The notes under the pieces: generated by a model | Database searches by the model: none | Told to the model about the DNA's origin: nothing | Seen by the model: the letters and a program-made list of their open reading frames with translations, nothing else | In this document: in pieces, positions 51,581-61,887 of the stretch | How the letters are laid out: each line of letters begins with the position of its first letter | Numbering within the stretch: position 1 is the stretch's first letter | Source of the DNA: Sternotherus odoratus | Taxonomy: Eukaryota; Chordata; Testudines; Kinosternidae | Assembly (NCBI GenBank): GCA_032164245.1 | Contig: JAVMKO010000005.1 | Location: 58,203,442 to 58,267,441, forward strand | Length of the DNA: 64,000 nt | Reading direction: 5' to 3' | Program-made: the position numbers and the translations under genes

Positions 51581-52740
51581 CAGTAAACCCTCGATTTAAC
51601 GGACCCCGATTTAACGGACTTCGGATGCAACGGACAAAATTTCCGATGCATCCGAAATCCGTTATTGGGGGCTGCTGGCTCCCGCCCCAGGGAGCCGTCT
51701 GGGTTGACAGCTTCCACCCGGCTCCCCGCAGCAGGGACCCCTGCGGGAGCTGTCAAACCCCCCCCCCCCCGCCCGGCTCCCCGCAACGGGGAGCCGGGCG
51801 GGGGGGGCGTTTGAGAGCCACCGCTCGGCTCCCCGCAGCGGGAAGCCGGGCGGGGGGGTTTGACAGCTCCCGCCGGGCTTCCCGCTGGGGGGAGCCAAGC
51901 GGGAGCTGTCAACCCCCCCGCCCGGCTCCTCGCAGCGGGGAGACGGACGGACGGGGGGTTTTTGAGCCAGGCAGGAGCTGTCAACCCGGCTGCCCGGCTC
52001 CCCGCAGAGGGGAGCCGGGTGGCCGGGTTGACAGCTCCTGCCCGGCTCCCCGCAGCGGAGAGCCGGGCGGAAGCTGTCAACCCCCCCCCCTCCCCGCAGC
52101 AGGGAGCCGGGCGGGGGGGGGGGCGTTGACAGTTCCCGCCTGGCTCCCCGCAGCGGGAGCCGGGCGGGCGGGCTGACAGTTCCCGCCCGGCTCCCCGCAG
52201 AGGGGAGCCGGGCGGGCGGTTTGACAGCTCCTGCCCGGCTCCCCGCAGCGGAGAGCCGGGCGGGAGCTGTCAACCCCCCCCCCCCCGGCTCCCCGCAGCG
52301 GGGAGCGGGGGGGGGGGGTTGACAGCTCCCGCCGGGCTCCCCGCTGCGGGGACCCCGGAGGGGGTGTTGACAGTGAGCTGGGCGGGCGGGCTGAAAGTTC
52401 CCGCCGGGCTCCCCGCGAGTTGACAGCTCCCGCCGGTCTCCCCGCTGCGGGGAGCTGGGCGGGCGGGCTGACAGTTCCCGCCTGGCTCCCCGCAGCGGGG
52501 AGCCAGGCGGGAGCTCTCAGCCCACCCGCCCGGCTCCCCGTTGCGGGGAGCCAGGCAGGTGGGGGGGGGGTTTGACAGCTCCTAAAACCTCTATATAACG
52601 GACTAATTCGGGTGAGGGGGTGTCCATTAAAGCCAAAAGTCCTGTTATTTAATGATTTTTAAAAATTATTAAATAACGGACTTTTGGCTTTAACGGACAC
52701 CCCCTCGCCCCAATTAGTCCGTTAAATCGAGGTTTCACTG
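51581..52740. mobile_element. Tigger/pogo-like MITE with GC-rich palindromic interior
   Basis: Starts CAGTAAACCCTCGATTTAAC and ends TAAATCGAGGTTTCACTG, with TA duplications at 51579-51580 and 52741-52742. It is the same family as 11361-12417. Its interior (about 51660-52580) consists of repeated arms of the type GGCTCCCCGCAGCGGGGAGCC joined by GGGCGGGAGCTGTCAACCCC. These create overlapping Pro/Ala/Gly-rich open frames on both strands that are not genes. Near its right end (52585-52740) the terminal sequence is present twice in opposite orientation, forming a long snap-back of about 65-bp arms. Confidence 0.93.
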
Positions 52741-52742
52741 TA

Positions 52743-54990
52743 TACAGAATGTATCTGTAGTGTCAGTCTACATCTTGCCCATGTGGTACATCTCCATCAG
52801 TCTTATTATGCAGTAATGAATTTAGCCCTAAGAATGAAATTATGAAGTGTTTTGTGCTAAACCAAAAGAAAATAAGAATGATCTATTGTATCAGAAGTTT
52901 AAGTAATATTAATAAGTATTGCAGTTTGTTTATAGCTGACATAATTCTGCATTTCTACTAACAGATAAAAAAAAAGGTTCCCCTGTGTTTGTTTACACAC
53001 TTCCATTAGGGTGAGACATTTTTAATGGTACAAGTAGCTTTGGAATAATAGTCTTGTTTTCACTGGACTGCACCATTACGTTAATAGAAGTAAGCTCTTT
53101 GAGGCTATTGTATGTTTGTACAGTGCCTAGCAAACGGAGTCCAACTTAGTTGTGGCCTTTAGGAAGTACCACAATAAAAATGTTAAACAATAACAAAAGA
53201 CTGTTGTGTGCAAAACCAATCTGGCATTTTGTGAGGCAGAGTTGATGCAGTCTGTTAATTTGGAGTGATATATACACACACTGTGCTCTCTCATGGTTAC
53301 TTTAATTCTGGTTCTTGTTCCATGCTGAAATAAGTCATTTAGATTGTAAGTCTCTGGTTACTCTTTGTGTATGGAAAATAGAACATTAGGATATGGTTAG
53401 GCCATATGTTAGCACAACTAAGATGCGGTGTAGTTATGGCTATGTTAATGCCCTATTGTGTCAGTATGGCTATATGTTGATTAATGTTGTTCTACTGCTA
53501 TCTCTTGATAATTGTGGAATTAAGATGCTGCTATGGTCAGAAAAGTAATTCTAGTTCAAAATGCCATTTGATGGTACTTTTTTGGGGCTTCCTACGTTCC
53601 TTTTCAGGTGGAATAAGGCAGTTTACTCATGAGCAGTTTTACTCCTGACTCAATGCCGTTAGAGTAAAGGGTTAAGTTGCCCCCACTGACACAATTACCT
53701 TTTTTTGGGTGATCCGTACAAGCAATAGCCTGAGTTTCATGGAGAATTTGTTTACACAATAGATTTATTTTCGGTCCAAGGGAATAATTTCCTAACAGCT
53801 GGAAGAAAATGGTATCCAACAAGACAAGTCAGTAACCAGCTGGCTGATTCTGTACCAATGCAACAGCTGTCATCACAGACAGCAATGGAACAAGCCAGAA
53901 GGTCAAAGACATGGCTTGATAGGAGGCCAACCAGGAAGAAACCATGGACACAGGTGCTACTACAAGAGGATAAGGGGAGAAAATGAATATTCAGAGCTTG
54001 GCATCTGGACTGCGATGCTGCCAAGAATGCCAAGTGAGCAGCTATGGGGACTGGCTCTACTGTTGGAGCACTGTGACAAGCAACATAAATGGCAGCAAAA
54101 TCCAATGCACTAGCAAGAAGAGAAGGGAGGATCAAGTGCCTCTTGGAAATTTGCTTTACAACTACTTTCCTATGTAAAAAGGCACTTTCAGTAGTTTTTT
54201 TCAAAAACAGAATTTAAGTGACAGTCCAGGAAATCCTCCGGAGCAGTGTCAGGATGGGCTCTGTCAGCATGATAGATTGTATTGATTTTCCTTGGTGAGG
54301 TTTGAGCCATGCAAGCCTCTAATGCTGCTCCATGTCCCAGCTCCATAGGGATTTCATGGCAGCAGTGAAACAATTTAACGGAGGGATTTCGTGGAGGACC
54401 AGCAGTTAAACAATTGAGGAATGAAAATTATAAGACATGGGGAGCCACACACAAAGCAAAAATAAACCATCAATTGAAGCTATATCAACAAGTTTTGACA
54501 CTGCCTAGATCCAACCAAAGTGTGTGTGATAATTCATTATAATTTATTATTTGGGGAGCATCGGCAACAACTTCTAATATACAAATTCTTCCATCCATTC
54601 TTTAACAGAGCTCGAATGCCTTACTTGTACACGGTGCTATAAAAACATTGAGAAGTTTATCCTGCCCCAAAGAGATTCAAATCTACTTTGGACAGATAGG
54701 GTATGTAGAAATAACTATTAAGTCTTGCACTGAGACCTTCTCTGTGGGCAGCTGGCATTGGAACTCAATGGGTTGTAAGAAGCAAAGAGCAGGTGGCCAA
54801 CCCATGGAATTGTGGCTGTTCCAAGCAGAAAGGACCAAGTGCTGAAATGTGTGCAAGGGAGAAGACAAAGAGAGACTGCGGAACATATGAAACAAGTAGA
54901 GGCACTGGAGGGGATGGAAGAAAATAAATGTAGACACAAGCATGGAAGCTGAGAACAACTAGTTTGTATTTGACACCAGGAAATGGATAG
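52743..54990. other. ZCCHC24 intron, nothing certain
   Basis: 53095-53195 (TGTACAGTGCCTAGCAAACG and following, ending in AATAAAAATG) resembles a common sauropsid LINE/SINE tail. A 150-codon minus-strand frame at 53752-54204 has no family motif or splice context that I recognise. Otherwise featureless. Confidence 0.45.
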
Positions 54991-54992
54991 AA

Positions 54993-55635
54993 AATAAGAC
55001 AAAATTTCATAATGCCACTATATAAATCCAGAGTACATCCACATCTTGAATTCTGTGTGCAGGTCTGGTCTTTCCATCACAAAACAGATACATTCGTATT
55101 GGAAAAGGTAAAGAAAAAGACAACAAAATGAACAACTTCCATATGAGGAGAGATTAAAAAGACTAGAACTGCTCATCTTAGAAAAGAGACAGCTAACTGA
55201 AGATATGATGGAGGTCTATAAAATCATGAATGGTGTGGAGAAAGTGTATAAGGAAATGTTATTTACTTCCTCACATAACACAAGAACTAGGGGTGACCCG
55301 ATGAAAAGAGTAGGCATCAGGTTTAAAACAAAAGAAAGTGGTTCTTCATATAATCATAGTCAACCTTTGGAACGTGTTGCCAGGAGATGTTGTGAAGGCT
55401 GAGTTCAAAAAAGAGCTAGATAAGTTATGGAGGGTAGGTCCATCAATGGGTATTCACCAAGATGGTCAGGAATGCAACCCTTAAATCTGTAACTGGAAGA
55501 AGCGGGTAAACTGGAGAACAGGGGATGGATCACTCGAAAATGCCCTGTTCTGTTCATTCCCTCTGAAGCATCTGTCACCGGCTACAGTCAGAAGACAGGG
55601 CACGGTCTGACCCAGTATGGCGTTCTTCTGTTCTA
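54993..55635 (+). mobile_element. CR1 LINE 3' part, 5'-truncated and decayed
   Basis: TTTCATAATGCCACTATATAA, AAAAGACTAGAACTGCTCAT and ATGATGGAGGTCTATAAAAT follow CR1 ORF2 order. It ends TCTGACCCAGTATGGCGTTC. Frames are broken. It lies just upstream of the younger CR1 at 55862, in the same orientation. Confidence 0.92.
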
Positions 55636-55861
55636 ATTAATGGAAGTTAGGAGTGATTTTGTGTAACTATTTTCAGGCCAGGTCCTCAGCTGGTGTACAC
55701 TGATTAATGGGACTATGTTCATATGGCTAAATCACCAATTGAGGATATGGCCCTTTGTGCTTTTAATTATATTCATGTCAAGATGCCCTTTTCCTTTGTA
55801 TATCACAATCAAACATTCAACTTATTTCCTATTCAACTTATTTCCTATTCCTTATTTTCTA

Positions 55862-56731
55862 TTCAACTTATTTATAAATGATTTGGAGGAAGGGGTAAAC
55901 AGTGATGTGGCAAAGTTTGCAGATGATACTAAACTGCTCAAAGTAGTAAGGACCAAAGCAGACTGTGAAGAACTTCAAAAAGATCTCACTAAACTAAGTG
56001 ATTGGGCAACAAAATGGCAAATGAAATTTAATGTGGATAAATGTAAAGTAATGCACATTGGAAAAAATAACCCCAACTATACATACAATATGATGGGGGC
56101 TAATTTAGCTACAACCAATCAGGAAAAAGACCTGGGAGTCATTGTGGATAGTTCTCTGAAGGCATCCACGCAGTGTGCAGCGGCAGTCAAAAAAGCAAAC
56201 AGGATGTTAGGAATCATTAAAAAAGGGATAGAGAATAAGTCGGAGAATATCTTATTGCCCTTATACAAATCCATGGTGCGCCCACGTCTTGAATACTGCG
56301 TACAAATGTGGTCTCCTCATCTCAAAAAGGATATACTGGCACTAGAAAAGGTTCAGAGAAGGGCAACTAAAATGATTAGGGGTTTGGAACGGGTCCCATA
56401 TGAAGAGAGATTAAAGAGGCTAGGACTTTTTAGCTTGGAAAAGAGGAGACTAAGGGGGGATATGATAGAGGTATATAAAATTATGAGTGGTGTGGAGGAA
56501 GTAAATAAGGAAAAGTTATTTACTTGTTCCCAAAATAGAAGAACTAGGGGCCACTCAATGAAATTAGTGGGCAGCAGGTTTAAAACAAATAAAAGGAAGT
56601 TCTTCTTCACACAGCGCACAGTCAACCTGTGGAACTCCTTACCTGAGGAGGCTGTGAAGGCTAGGACTATAACAGGGTTTAAAAGAGAGCTGGATAAATT
56701 CATGGAGGCTAAGTCCATAAATGGCTATTAG
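55862..56731 (+). CDS. CR1 ORF2 C-terminal fragment (reverse transcriptase palm/thumb)
   Basis: An open frame of about 290 codons (stop TAG at 56729-56731), the C-terminal third of the CR1 reverse transcriptase. It starts in the FINDLEEG block. The second catalytic block KFADDTKLL (Asp pair at about 55921-55926) is present, followed by the thumb region with [17 protein letters not shown] and DLGVIVD, and the conserved C-terminus with [17 protein letters not shown] and [10 protein letters not shown]. The endonuclease, the RT fingers and the first catalytic Asp were never copied, so the product cannot be an active enzyme. An in-frame ATG at 55715 lies in flanking DNA and is probably irrelevant. 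The orientation is antisense to ZCCHC24. Confidence 0.9.
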   Translation, partial: FNLFINDLEEGVNSDVAKFADDTKLLKVVRTKADCEELQKDLTKLSDWATKWQMKFNVDKCKVMHIGKNNPNYTYNMMGANLATTNQEKDLGVIVDSSLKASTQCAAAVKKANRMLGIIKKGIENKSENILLPLYKSMVRPRLEYCVQMWSPHLKKDILALEKVQRRATKMIRGLERVPYEERLKRLGLFSLEKRRLRGDMIEVYKIMSGVEEVNKEKLFTCSQNRRTRGHSMKLVGSRFKTNKRKFFFTQRTVNLWNSLPEEAVKARTITGFKRELDKFMEAKSINGY

Positions 56732-56930
56732 CCGGGATGGGTAATGAATGGTGTCCCTAGCCTCTGTCTGTCAGAGGGGGGTGATGGATGGCAGGAGAGA
56801 GATCGCTCGATCATACCTGTTAGGTTCACTCACTCCGGGGCACCTGGCATTGGCCACTGTCGGTAGACAGGATGCTGGGCTAGATGGACCTTTGGTCTGA
56901 CCCAGTATGGCCGTTCTTATGTTCTTATTG
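55862..56930 (+). mobile_element. young 5'-truncated CR1 LINE
   Basis: It contains the last part of ORF2 with an unbroken frame, then the CR1 3'UTR ending GACCCAGTATGGCCGTTCTT followed by the ATGTTCTTAT terminal repeat. The absence of frameshifts or stops over 290 codons marks it as the youngest CR1 in the window. The 5' junction is marked by repeats of CTATTCAACTTATTTC (see findings). Confidence 0.94.
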
Positions 56931-57010
56931 ATCAAGTGGTAGTGATAGGAACGAGCAGGGGGTTAGGATGCTAAACCCGACCATTCTGCAGTTAAGAAGC
57001 ATTGAAGATA

Positions 57011-57130
57011 GGGTGACCAGACAGCAAGTGTGAAAAATCGGGACAGCAGGTGGGGGGTAATAGGAGCCTATATAAGAAAAAGACCCCAAAATCAGGACTA
57101 TCCCTATAAAACTGGGACATCTGGTCACCC
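57011..57130. mobile_element. 120-bp MITE with GGGTGACCAG inverted ends
   Basis: GGGTGACCAGACAGC at the left, ATCTGGTCACCC at the right, TA on both sides. The interior AAAAATCGGGACAGCAGG and GGGACAT, with CCTATATAAGAAAAAG, is a widespread vertebrate arrangement. A 2-bp TA duplication would fit a Tc1/mariner-type mobiliser; I am not sure of the superfamily. Confidence 0.82.
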
Positions 57131-57528
57131 TAATTGAATAGATACTGAGATTCTTGCATCATTAACAATCTTGTCAACATCAACAATTTATTTTAAAAAA
57201 AGGACAAATACGGACAGAAGCAGAACACTGGCCATTCTTGTTCCTTTATGGGCCAGTACCTTTGGATGTTGTTGACTACAAACAACTGGTGCTATTAAGC
57301 CTTGCTGCAGATCATCATCTTAAACAAAACAAAAGGAATTCTGAGTGGAATACAGGAATACAGGAATTCTGTATCCCTCTAATGACATTTTGAAGTGTGG
57401 TGACTTTTCAGTGAACGAACAGATGCTGGAGTATAGTAAATATACTTCTTCTATTTGAATAAACTAACATTTGCACAGCACACTTTGAATACAGGACCTA
57501 CCCCAGTAATACCACAAAGTATTTGGAC

Positions 57529-57966
57529 TAGAACTGAGTGAAATTTTTCGACTGAAATATTTTTCAGCAAAAAATGCAGATTCAGTGACACTTAAACATT
57601 TTATGAATTTGTATTAATCTTTGTGAATTGTTTCAGTCAAAACACGCTCTTTCCCCCTCAAAAAAGCAAAATATTTTGTTCTGATATTTCTCAGGAGAAA
57701 CATTTTTGATTTTAGCATTCCAATTTATTTTTGATTTTGAAATTTCCTTTCAATTTATTTTTAAATTATTTAAAATGTAATAACTTGCTTTACATTGAAA
57801 TGAAACATTTGATTTGGGGCGGAACAAAATGTTTTGTTTGCCTGAAATGATATTTTTTGCCCTTTCTATTAGCCAAAACCTTAGACAAAAATCATGTTTG
57901 GTTTGACCCAAATGATTTTTTTGAAATTGCCAGTGAACTGAAAAATCCATTATCCACCCAGCTCTA
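57529..57966. mobile_element. A/T-rich hAT-like MITE
   Basis: Termini TAGAACTGAGTGAAATTTTT and CCACCCAGCTCTA, matching as inverted repeats at 10 of 12 positions. The interior has palindromic AAAATATTTTG and GAAATATTTTTCAGC blocks. The flanking 8 bp do not match well, so the ends may be off or the duplication has decayed. Confidence 0.72.
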
Positions 57967-58136
57967 TTTTAAAAACAAGAACAGGACCAGGAAGGAAGAA
58001 AAGGACAAAACCTACAAGGCTACAAGGTCTGGTGTTCTATGTATCCCATGTAATCCACAGATCTTAATGAATTTTGCTAATTCATTTAATTTGTTGGCGG
58101 TAAGCAGTATATCCCCATTACAGATCAGGAAACTGA

Positions 58137-58449
58137 GGATAGAGCTTCACTACCCGCTGACTCGGCGAGTAGCGATCGCTCTTTTAGCCATCCATTTTCT
58201 TGCATCTCGTTAAGATGCGAGAAATCGATCGCCTGCGGCGCCCCCATCAACTCCTGTAACTCCAGCTTGTCGCAAGGTGCAAGCTGGAGTCGACGGGGGA
58301 GCGCACTGCCGACTGACGCCGCCACGAGGACGGCAGGTAAATCGTCTGAATATCTGCTGACTTCAGCTATGTTATTAATGTAGCTGAAGTTGCGTATCTT
58401 CAATTGAATCTCTCCCCCCCCCCCCCCCCCCCGCAGTGAAGACCAGCCC
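58137..58449 (+). mobile_element. three-hairpin MITE, copy 4, inside a MIR
   Basis: Left end GGATAGAGCTTCACTAC (diverged), right end GCAGTGAAGACCAGCCC; TGA duplicated at 58134-58136 and 58450-58452. Hairpin 1 is eroded (AGCGATCGCTCTTTTAGCC versus GAGAAATCGATCGCC). Hairpin 2 (ACTCCAGCTTG / CAAGCTGGAGT) and hairpin 3 (GACTTCAGCTATG / GTAGCTGAAGTTGCG) are clear. A C homopolymer lies at 58416-58433. Confidence 0.87.
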
Positions 58450-58472
58450 TGAGGCACAAGAAAGTTTTAGTT

Positions 58473-58609
58473 CAGGGTTTCTCAAACTGGGGGCGTGTCG
58501 CCGAGCACTCCCTAGGGGGTTGTGAGCTCCTGCCGGGGACTGGAGGGGTCGTGCCGCGCCGACGGATCAGGAAAAGGGGTCGCAGTCTCACCAAGTTTGA
58601 GAACCGCTG
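58473..58609. mobile_element. short hAT-type MITE inside a MIR
   Basis: Ends CAGGGTTTCTCAAACTGGGG and AAGTTTGAGAACCGCTG are inverted repeats of the CAGnGnTTCTCAAAC kind. 8-bp flanks are TTTTAGTT (58465-58472) and TTTTAGTA (58610-58617). 137 bp. Confidence 0.92.
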
Positions 58610-58835
58610 TTTTAGTAGCTTGCCCAAAGTCACGTAGTAGATTAGTGTCTGAGCCAAGAATGAAATTCCAAAATGCTAATTCCCAGTCCTGTTCTTTTGA
58701 ATCAGCAGACCAAATTTAAGATGGGTTTAATAATGAGAAACTATTTACAATAGTGGTATTTTAGTGTGTGTGTATGCAAGCAATTAAATAATAAAAAGCA
58801 ATACTACATCCATACAAAACATTTTAGTGTCTGTA

Positions 58836-59482
58836 AATAAGACGAGGAAGACTTTATAGCACCTTAGAAACTAACCAGTTTATTTTAAACTGGCCAGTCT
58901 CTACGCAAAAGAATAAATGGACACAAATGGACACAGATCTGACCTCAGGAATCATAACATTCAAAAACCAGCAGGAGAACACATCAGTCTTCCTGGCCAT
59001 TCCATTAAAGATTTGATGGTGTCAGTTTTGAAACAGGAAAAACTTCCAAAACAGACTCCAACGAGAAACTGAGGAACTAGAATTAATTTTCAAATTGGAC
59101 ACAATAAACCTAGGGCTTAACAGAACTTGCGAATGGCTCTCTCATTACACTGATTGCATTTCCCTAGTTAATTTACCTTCAATAGGTGTTATCTCCTGCC
59201 AGACACAGAAATCCATTTCAAAAGGTATTTTTTTCTCCTGCTGATAATGGCCCATCTATATTAAACAGCCTCTTAGAATGGGTATGCTAATGTACAACTT
59301 TTTTTTGCTTTCTGTGTGTATAAATGCATCTTACTTCTGTTCCATTCTATGCATCTGATGAAGTGGGCTATAGCCCACGAAAGCTTATGCTGAAATAAAC
59401 TGGTTCGTCTCTAAGGTGCTACAAAGTCTTCCTTGTCTTATTTATGGATACAGACTAACACGGCTGCTAATCTTAAACCTGT
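58836..59482 (+). mobile_element. Penelope-like retroelement fragment with inverted ends
   Basis: A perfect 16-bp duplication, CATTTTAGTGTCTGTA, flanks the insert (58820-58835 and 59483-59498). Its first 50 bp are the reverse complement of 59393-59442 with about four differences. The interior encodes, with stops, KPAGEHIS, LPGHSIKDLMVSVL and GLNRT...LSHYT-like segments. These match the C-terminal end of Penelope-like proteins, downstream of the reverse transcriptase. The 3' part holds ATGAAGTGGGC...GCCCACGAAAGCTTATGC, common in reptile genomes. Assignment to Penelope-like elements rests on these protein segments and the inverted, truncated layout. Confidence 0.75.
59355..59392 (+). ncRNA. hammerhead-ribozyme-like motif in the Penelope-like element
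   Basis: CTGATGA (59355-59361) is followed by A, a 6-bp stem GTGGGC/GCCCAC with loop TATA, and GAAA (59379-59382): the invariant hammerhead core around stem II. A minimal stem III (GC-TTAT-GC, 59383-59390) then precedes the two bases before the expected cleavage site. Here these are TG; active ribozymes need T followed by A, C or T. No good stem I is visible. Probably a decayed or dimer-dependent hammerhead of the type known from Penelope-like elements. Confidence 0.5.
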
Positions 59483-59498
59483 CATTTTAGTGTCTGTA

Positions 59499-61879
59499 TT
59501 TCATGTCCCATTCAGTATCTACTTGCACAGAAATGTGTTAAAATTCTTAGGGCTGAATTTTCAACACCCCAGAGCCAGTCACAAGTGTACTCACAGTTGC
59601 CTTTTAAGTGACTGACCATTTGCAAACCACTGATTTGTATGTTCAGACACAGTAATTGTGTGTGCAAATAGAATGCACATTTAGGGCACAGCCTTGTAAT
59701 ATGGGCTTTTTAAAAACAGGTCCTAAGCATTTAAATTTGCTAATTTTTTAATAAAAAAATAAAACTACTAATTGTTTATAAACCTCTTGAAAACTATTGG
59801 ATTTTTTGGATCAGAGGATTAGTAACTGGATATATGATGTTGTCCACAAAGTATTAAGGGCCCACTACACAGCTATAAATCCACAAAGTATTATGGGCCC
59901 ACTACACAGCTATAAATCCCTGTTACACTTCCTGATGTGTAGTCTGACACATATCCTGGATGCCCCTTTGGCAGCTGTCTACTCCAAGTCATATATAGGG
60001 CTGATAGTATTTGGATCAGCCAAGGAAGCATGTTGAACTCCCGCAGTCCATGTGAGCTATCTTTTGCTGCTTGCTGTGTGTTTAAAACTCTTACAGACGA
60101 GTCGTTTATAACCTCTTGTTAGGAACCAGAGCTCTCCCTATTTTTGTTTAAATGAGTCTGTGGCTCAGCTTGGATTTGAAAATCCAATTAGATGCCTAGA
60201 TGCAGCTTTAGATGCCTAAATACCAATACAAATCTGCCCCAAGGAGACTGTGCCTGTGTAACTGGGCCTGAGTCTCTTCCATTGACATTACAGGTTGCTA
60301 ACTGCAGACGCCTAACCTCATTTTAATTGGATCCATTTTCCTTTTTGCCTGTTACATATATCATATGTCTGTCTGAACAATTCTTCTATGGTTGGACAGC
60401 TGGTAAATTGATTTGCTCTTCAAATTTTACTGATTTACAGTCATTAGCTTGTTCTGCCTGTTTTACAGGAATGCCTTCTCTCCTCCTTACTAGATAGTTC
60501 CCCATTCTGCTTAAACCTTATACAGTTCTTTGTATCACACAGTGCTCTATTCCTTGTTTAGACTCGGTCAAGATGTGCAACAAATCACCTCCTAGAGAGT
60601 GTGTTAAATAATTCCCATTTTTCCATTTTAAAAAATGTTCCTCAAAATTATAAAATCTCCATCATATTTTTCCTTGAGGAATCTTGCTTTTACTGCAAAT
60701 TGGCTATCTTAAAGTAAGAAACTGTGGTGTAGCATCTTTGGAAACTTGCTCTCTCGAGTATTTCACGTCTAATAGCTAGTTCCTAGATCTTGATCAGTGT
60801 CAACTGTGCTTTTCATACTTGACTCACTTCCAAGAATGAGTCCAGGACTAGCCTCGGATTCTGTCTGGCTGCATAAGGAAAGAATTCTGCATTAACACTA
60901 GCAATGTGTTCTTTACATACTCAGTATCCTATTCGATATCAAAGTAGTCAGAATCTCCCAATATCAATGTGTTGTGCTCATTAGGAAATGATTTTACATG
61001 TAAGAGATCTTTGTGAACTGATTTCTCTAATGGTGGAGGTACAATATAGAATTTCCAGTCTCCCCTGACCAACTTAAATGTTTGTTTGCTTGACCCAGTA
61101 GAAACAGTTTCCAAGTCTGGCAAGTGGCTTTCCTACATATGTAAGTTTCATCAGAAAATATTCATAGTGTTTCTTTCTGCAGCTTTGCTATAATCTCTCT
61201 GTCACTTCAGCTCCATTTTCTCAACCCTTCTTTAAATTAGATCTGTGTCCAATCACATCACACTTGAAGACTGTAATTCTCTACCAACAGACTGACCCTG
61301 TTGCATACTCCTAGCATTCGTACAGGATGGAAGTGTAGTGTGATGAGTGGAAGTGAAGAAGAGTAACATTTCAGGAGTTTTTCATGGGATGCTATTTTGA
61401 TGGGATGCTGGGGGCTCAGGAATACAAGTTGGGACCAGGCTGCTATTCCCGTCTCTAGAATCTCAGCATATTTACTAAAGCTCTCTTTCCTACAACTCTC
61501 CATGCTTGCTTGCTGCATTACTTATTGATAACAACACAAGACACCTTTTTCTGTACACCTAGCCTGTTTTGCTTTACTATGTCACTGTACTAACCCCAGC
61601 GTATAGTATGTTGGGCTCATCTCTGTGTTTCTCTCCATCACTAATCTTAAAACATTGTCCAGATGAACTGACATGGAAATGAGAATGTCATGTTCCTAAA
61701 CAATGGTGTAAATCAGGAATAATTTCACTGGTGTCAGTGAATTTAACAGGAATAAAATTAGTGTAAGAGAGAGGAGAATCACTAATATTAGGAGGCCCGT
61801 TATTGTAAAACATTATTCTTTTCCAGAGCATCTAAAGGTCCCACTTAGGGTTGGGACCCCATTGTGCTGGTTGCTGTAT
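59499..61879. other. ZCCHC24 intron, nothing recognised
   Basis: No exon or transposon seen apart from a 37-bp tandem duplication at 59844-59917 and a weak TGGTGTAAATCAGGAATAA repeat copy near 61707. Confidence 0.5.
59844..59917. repeat. 37-bp tandem duplication, two copies
   Basis: CCACAAAGTATTAAGGGCCC followed by ACTACACAGCTATAAAT occurs twice, head to tail, with a single difference (AAGGG/ATGGG). The copies are 59844-59880 and 59881-59917. Confidence 0.97.
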
Positions 61880-61887
61880 AGAGATAG

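Larger units (their letters stand above)
58103..58695 (-). mobile_element. MIR-like SINE split by two MITEs
   Basis: The left piece (58103-58136, TATCCCCATTACAGATCAGG and AAACTGA), the middle piece (58453-58472, GGCACAAGAAAGTTTTAG) and the right piece (from 58618, GCTTGCCCAAAGTCACGTAG) together run through a reversed MIR core with nothing missing. The intervening segments are the MITEs at 58137 and 58473. Confidence 0.82.

Noticed and set aside
51550..52273. Overlapping 176-203 codon frames on both strands
   Set aside because: They come from the GC-rich palindromic array in the Tigger-like element. There is no domain, and the frames mirror each other.
53752..54204. 150-codon minus-strand frame
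   Set aside because: Cys/Leu/Ser-rich with no recognisable domain. Flanking sequence gives no promoter or splice support. Left as unexplained.
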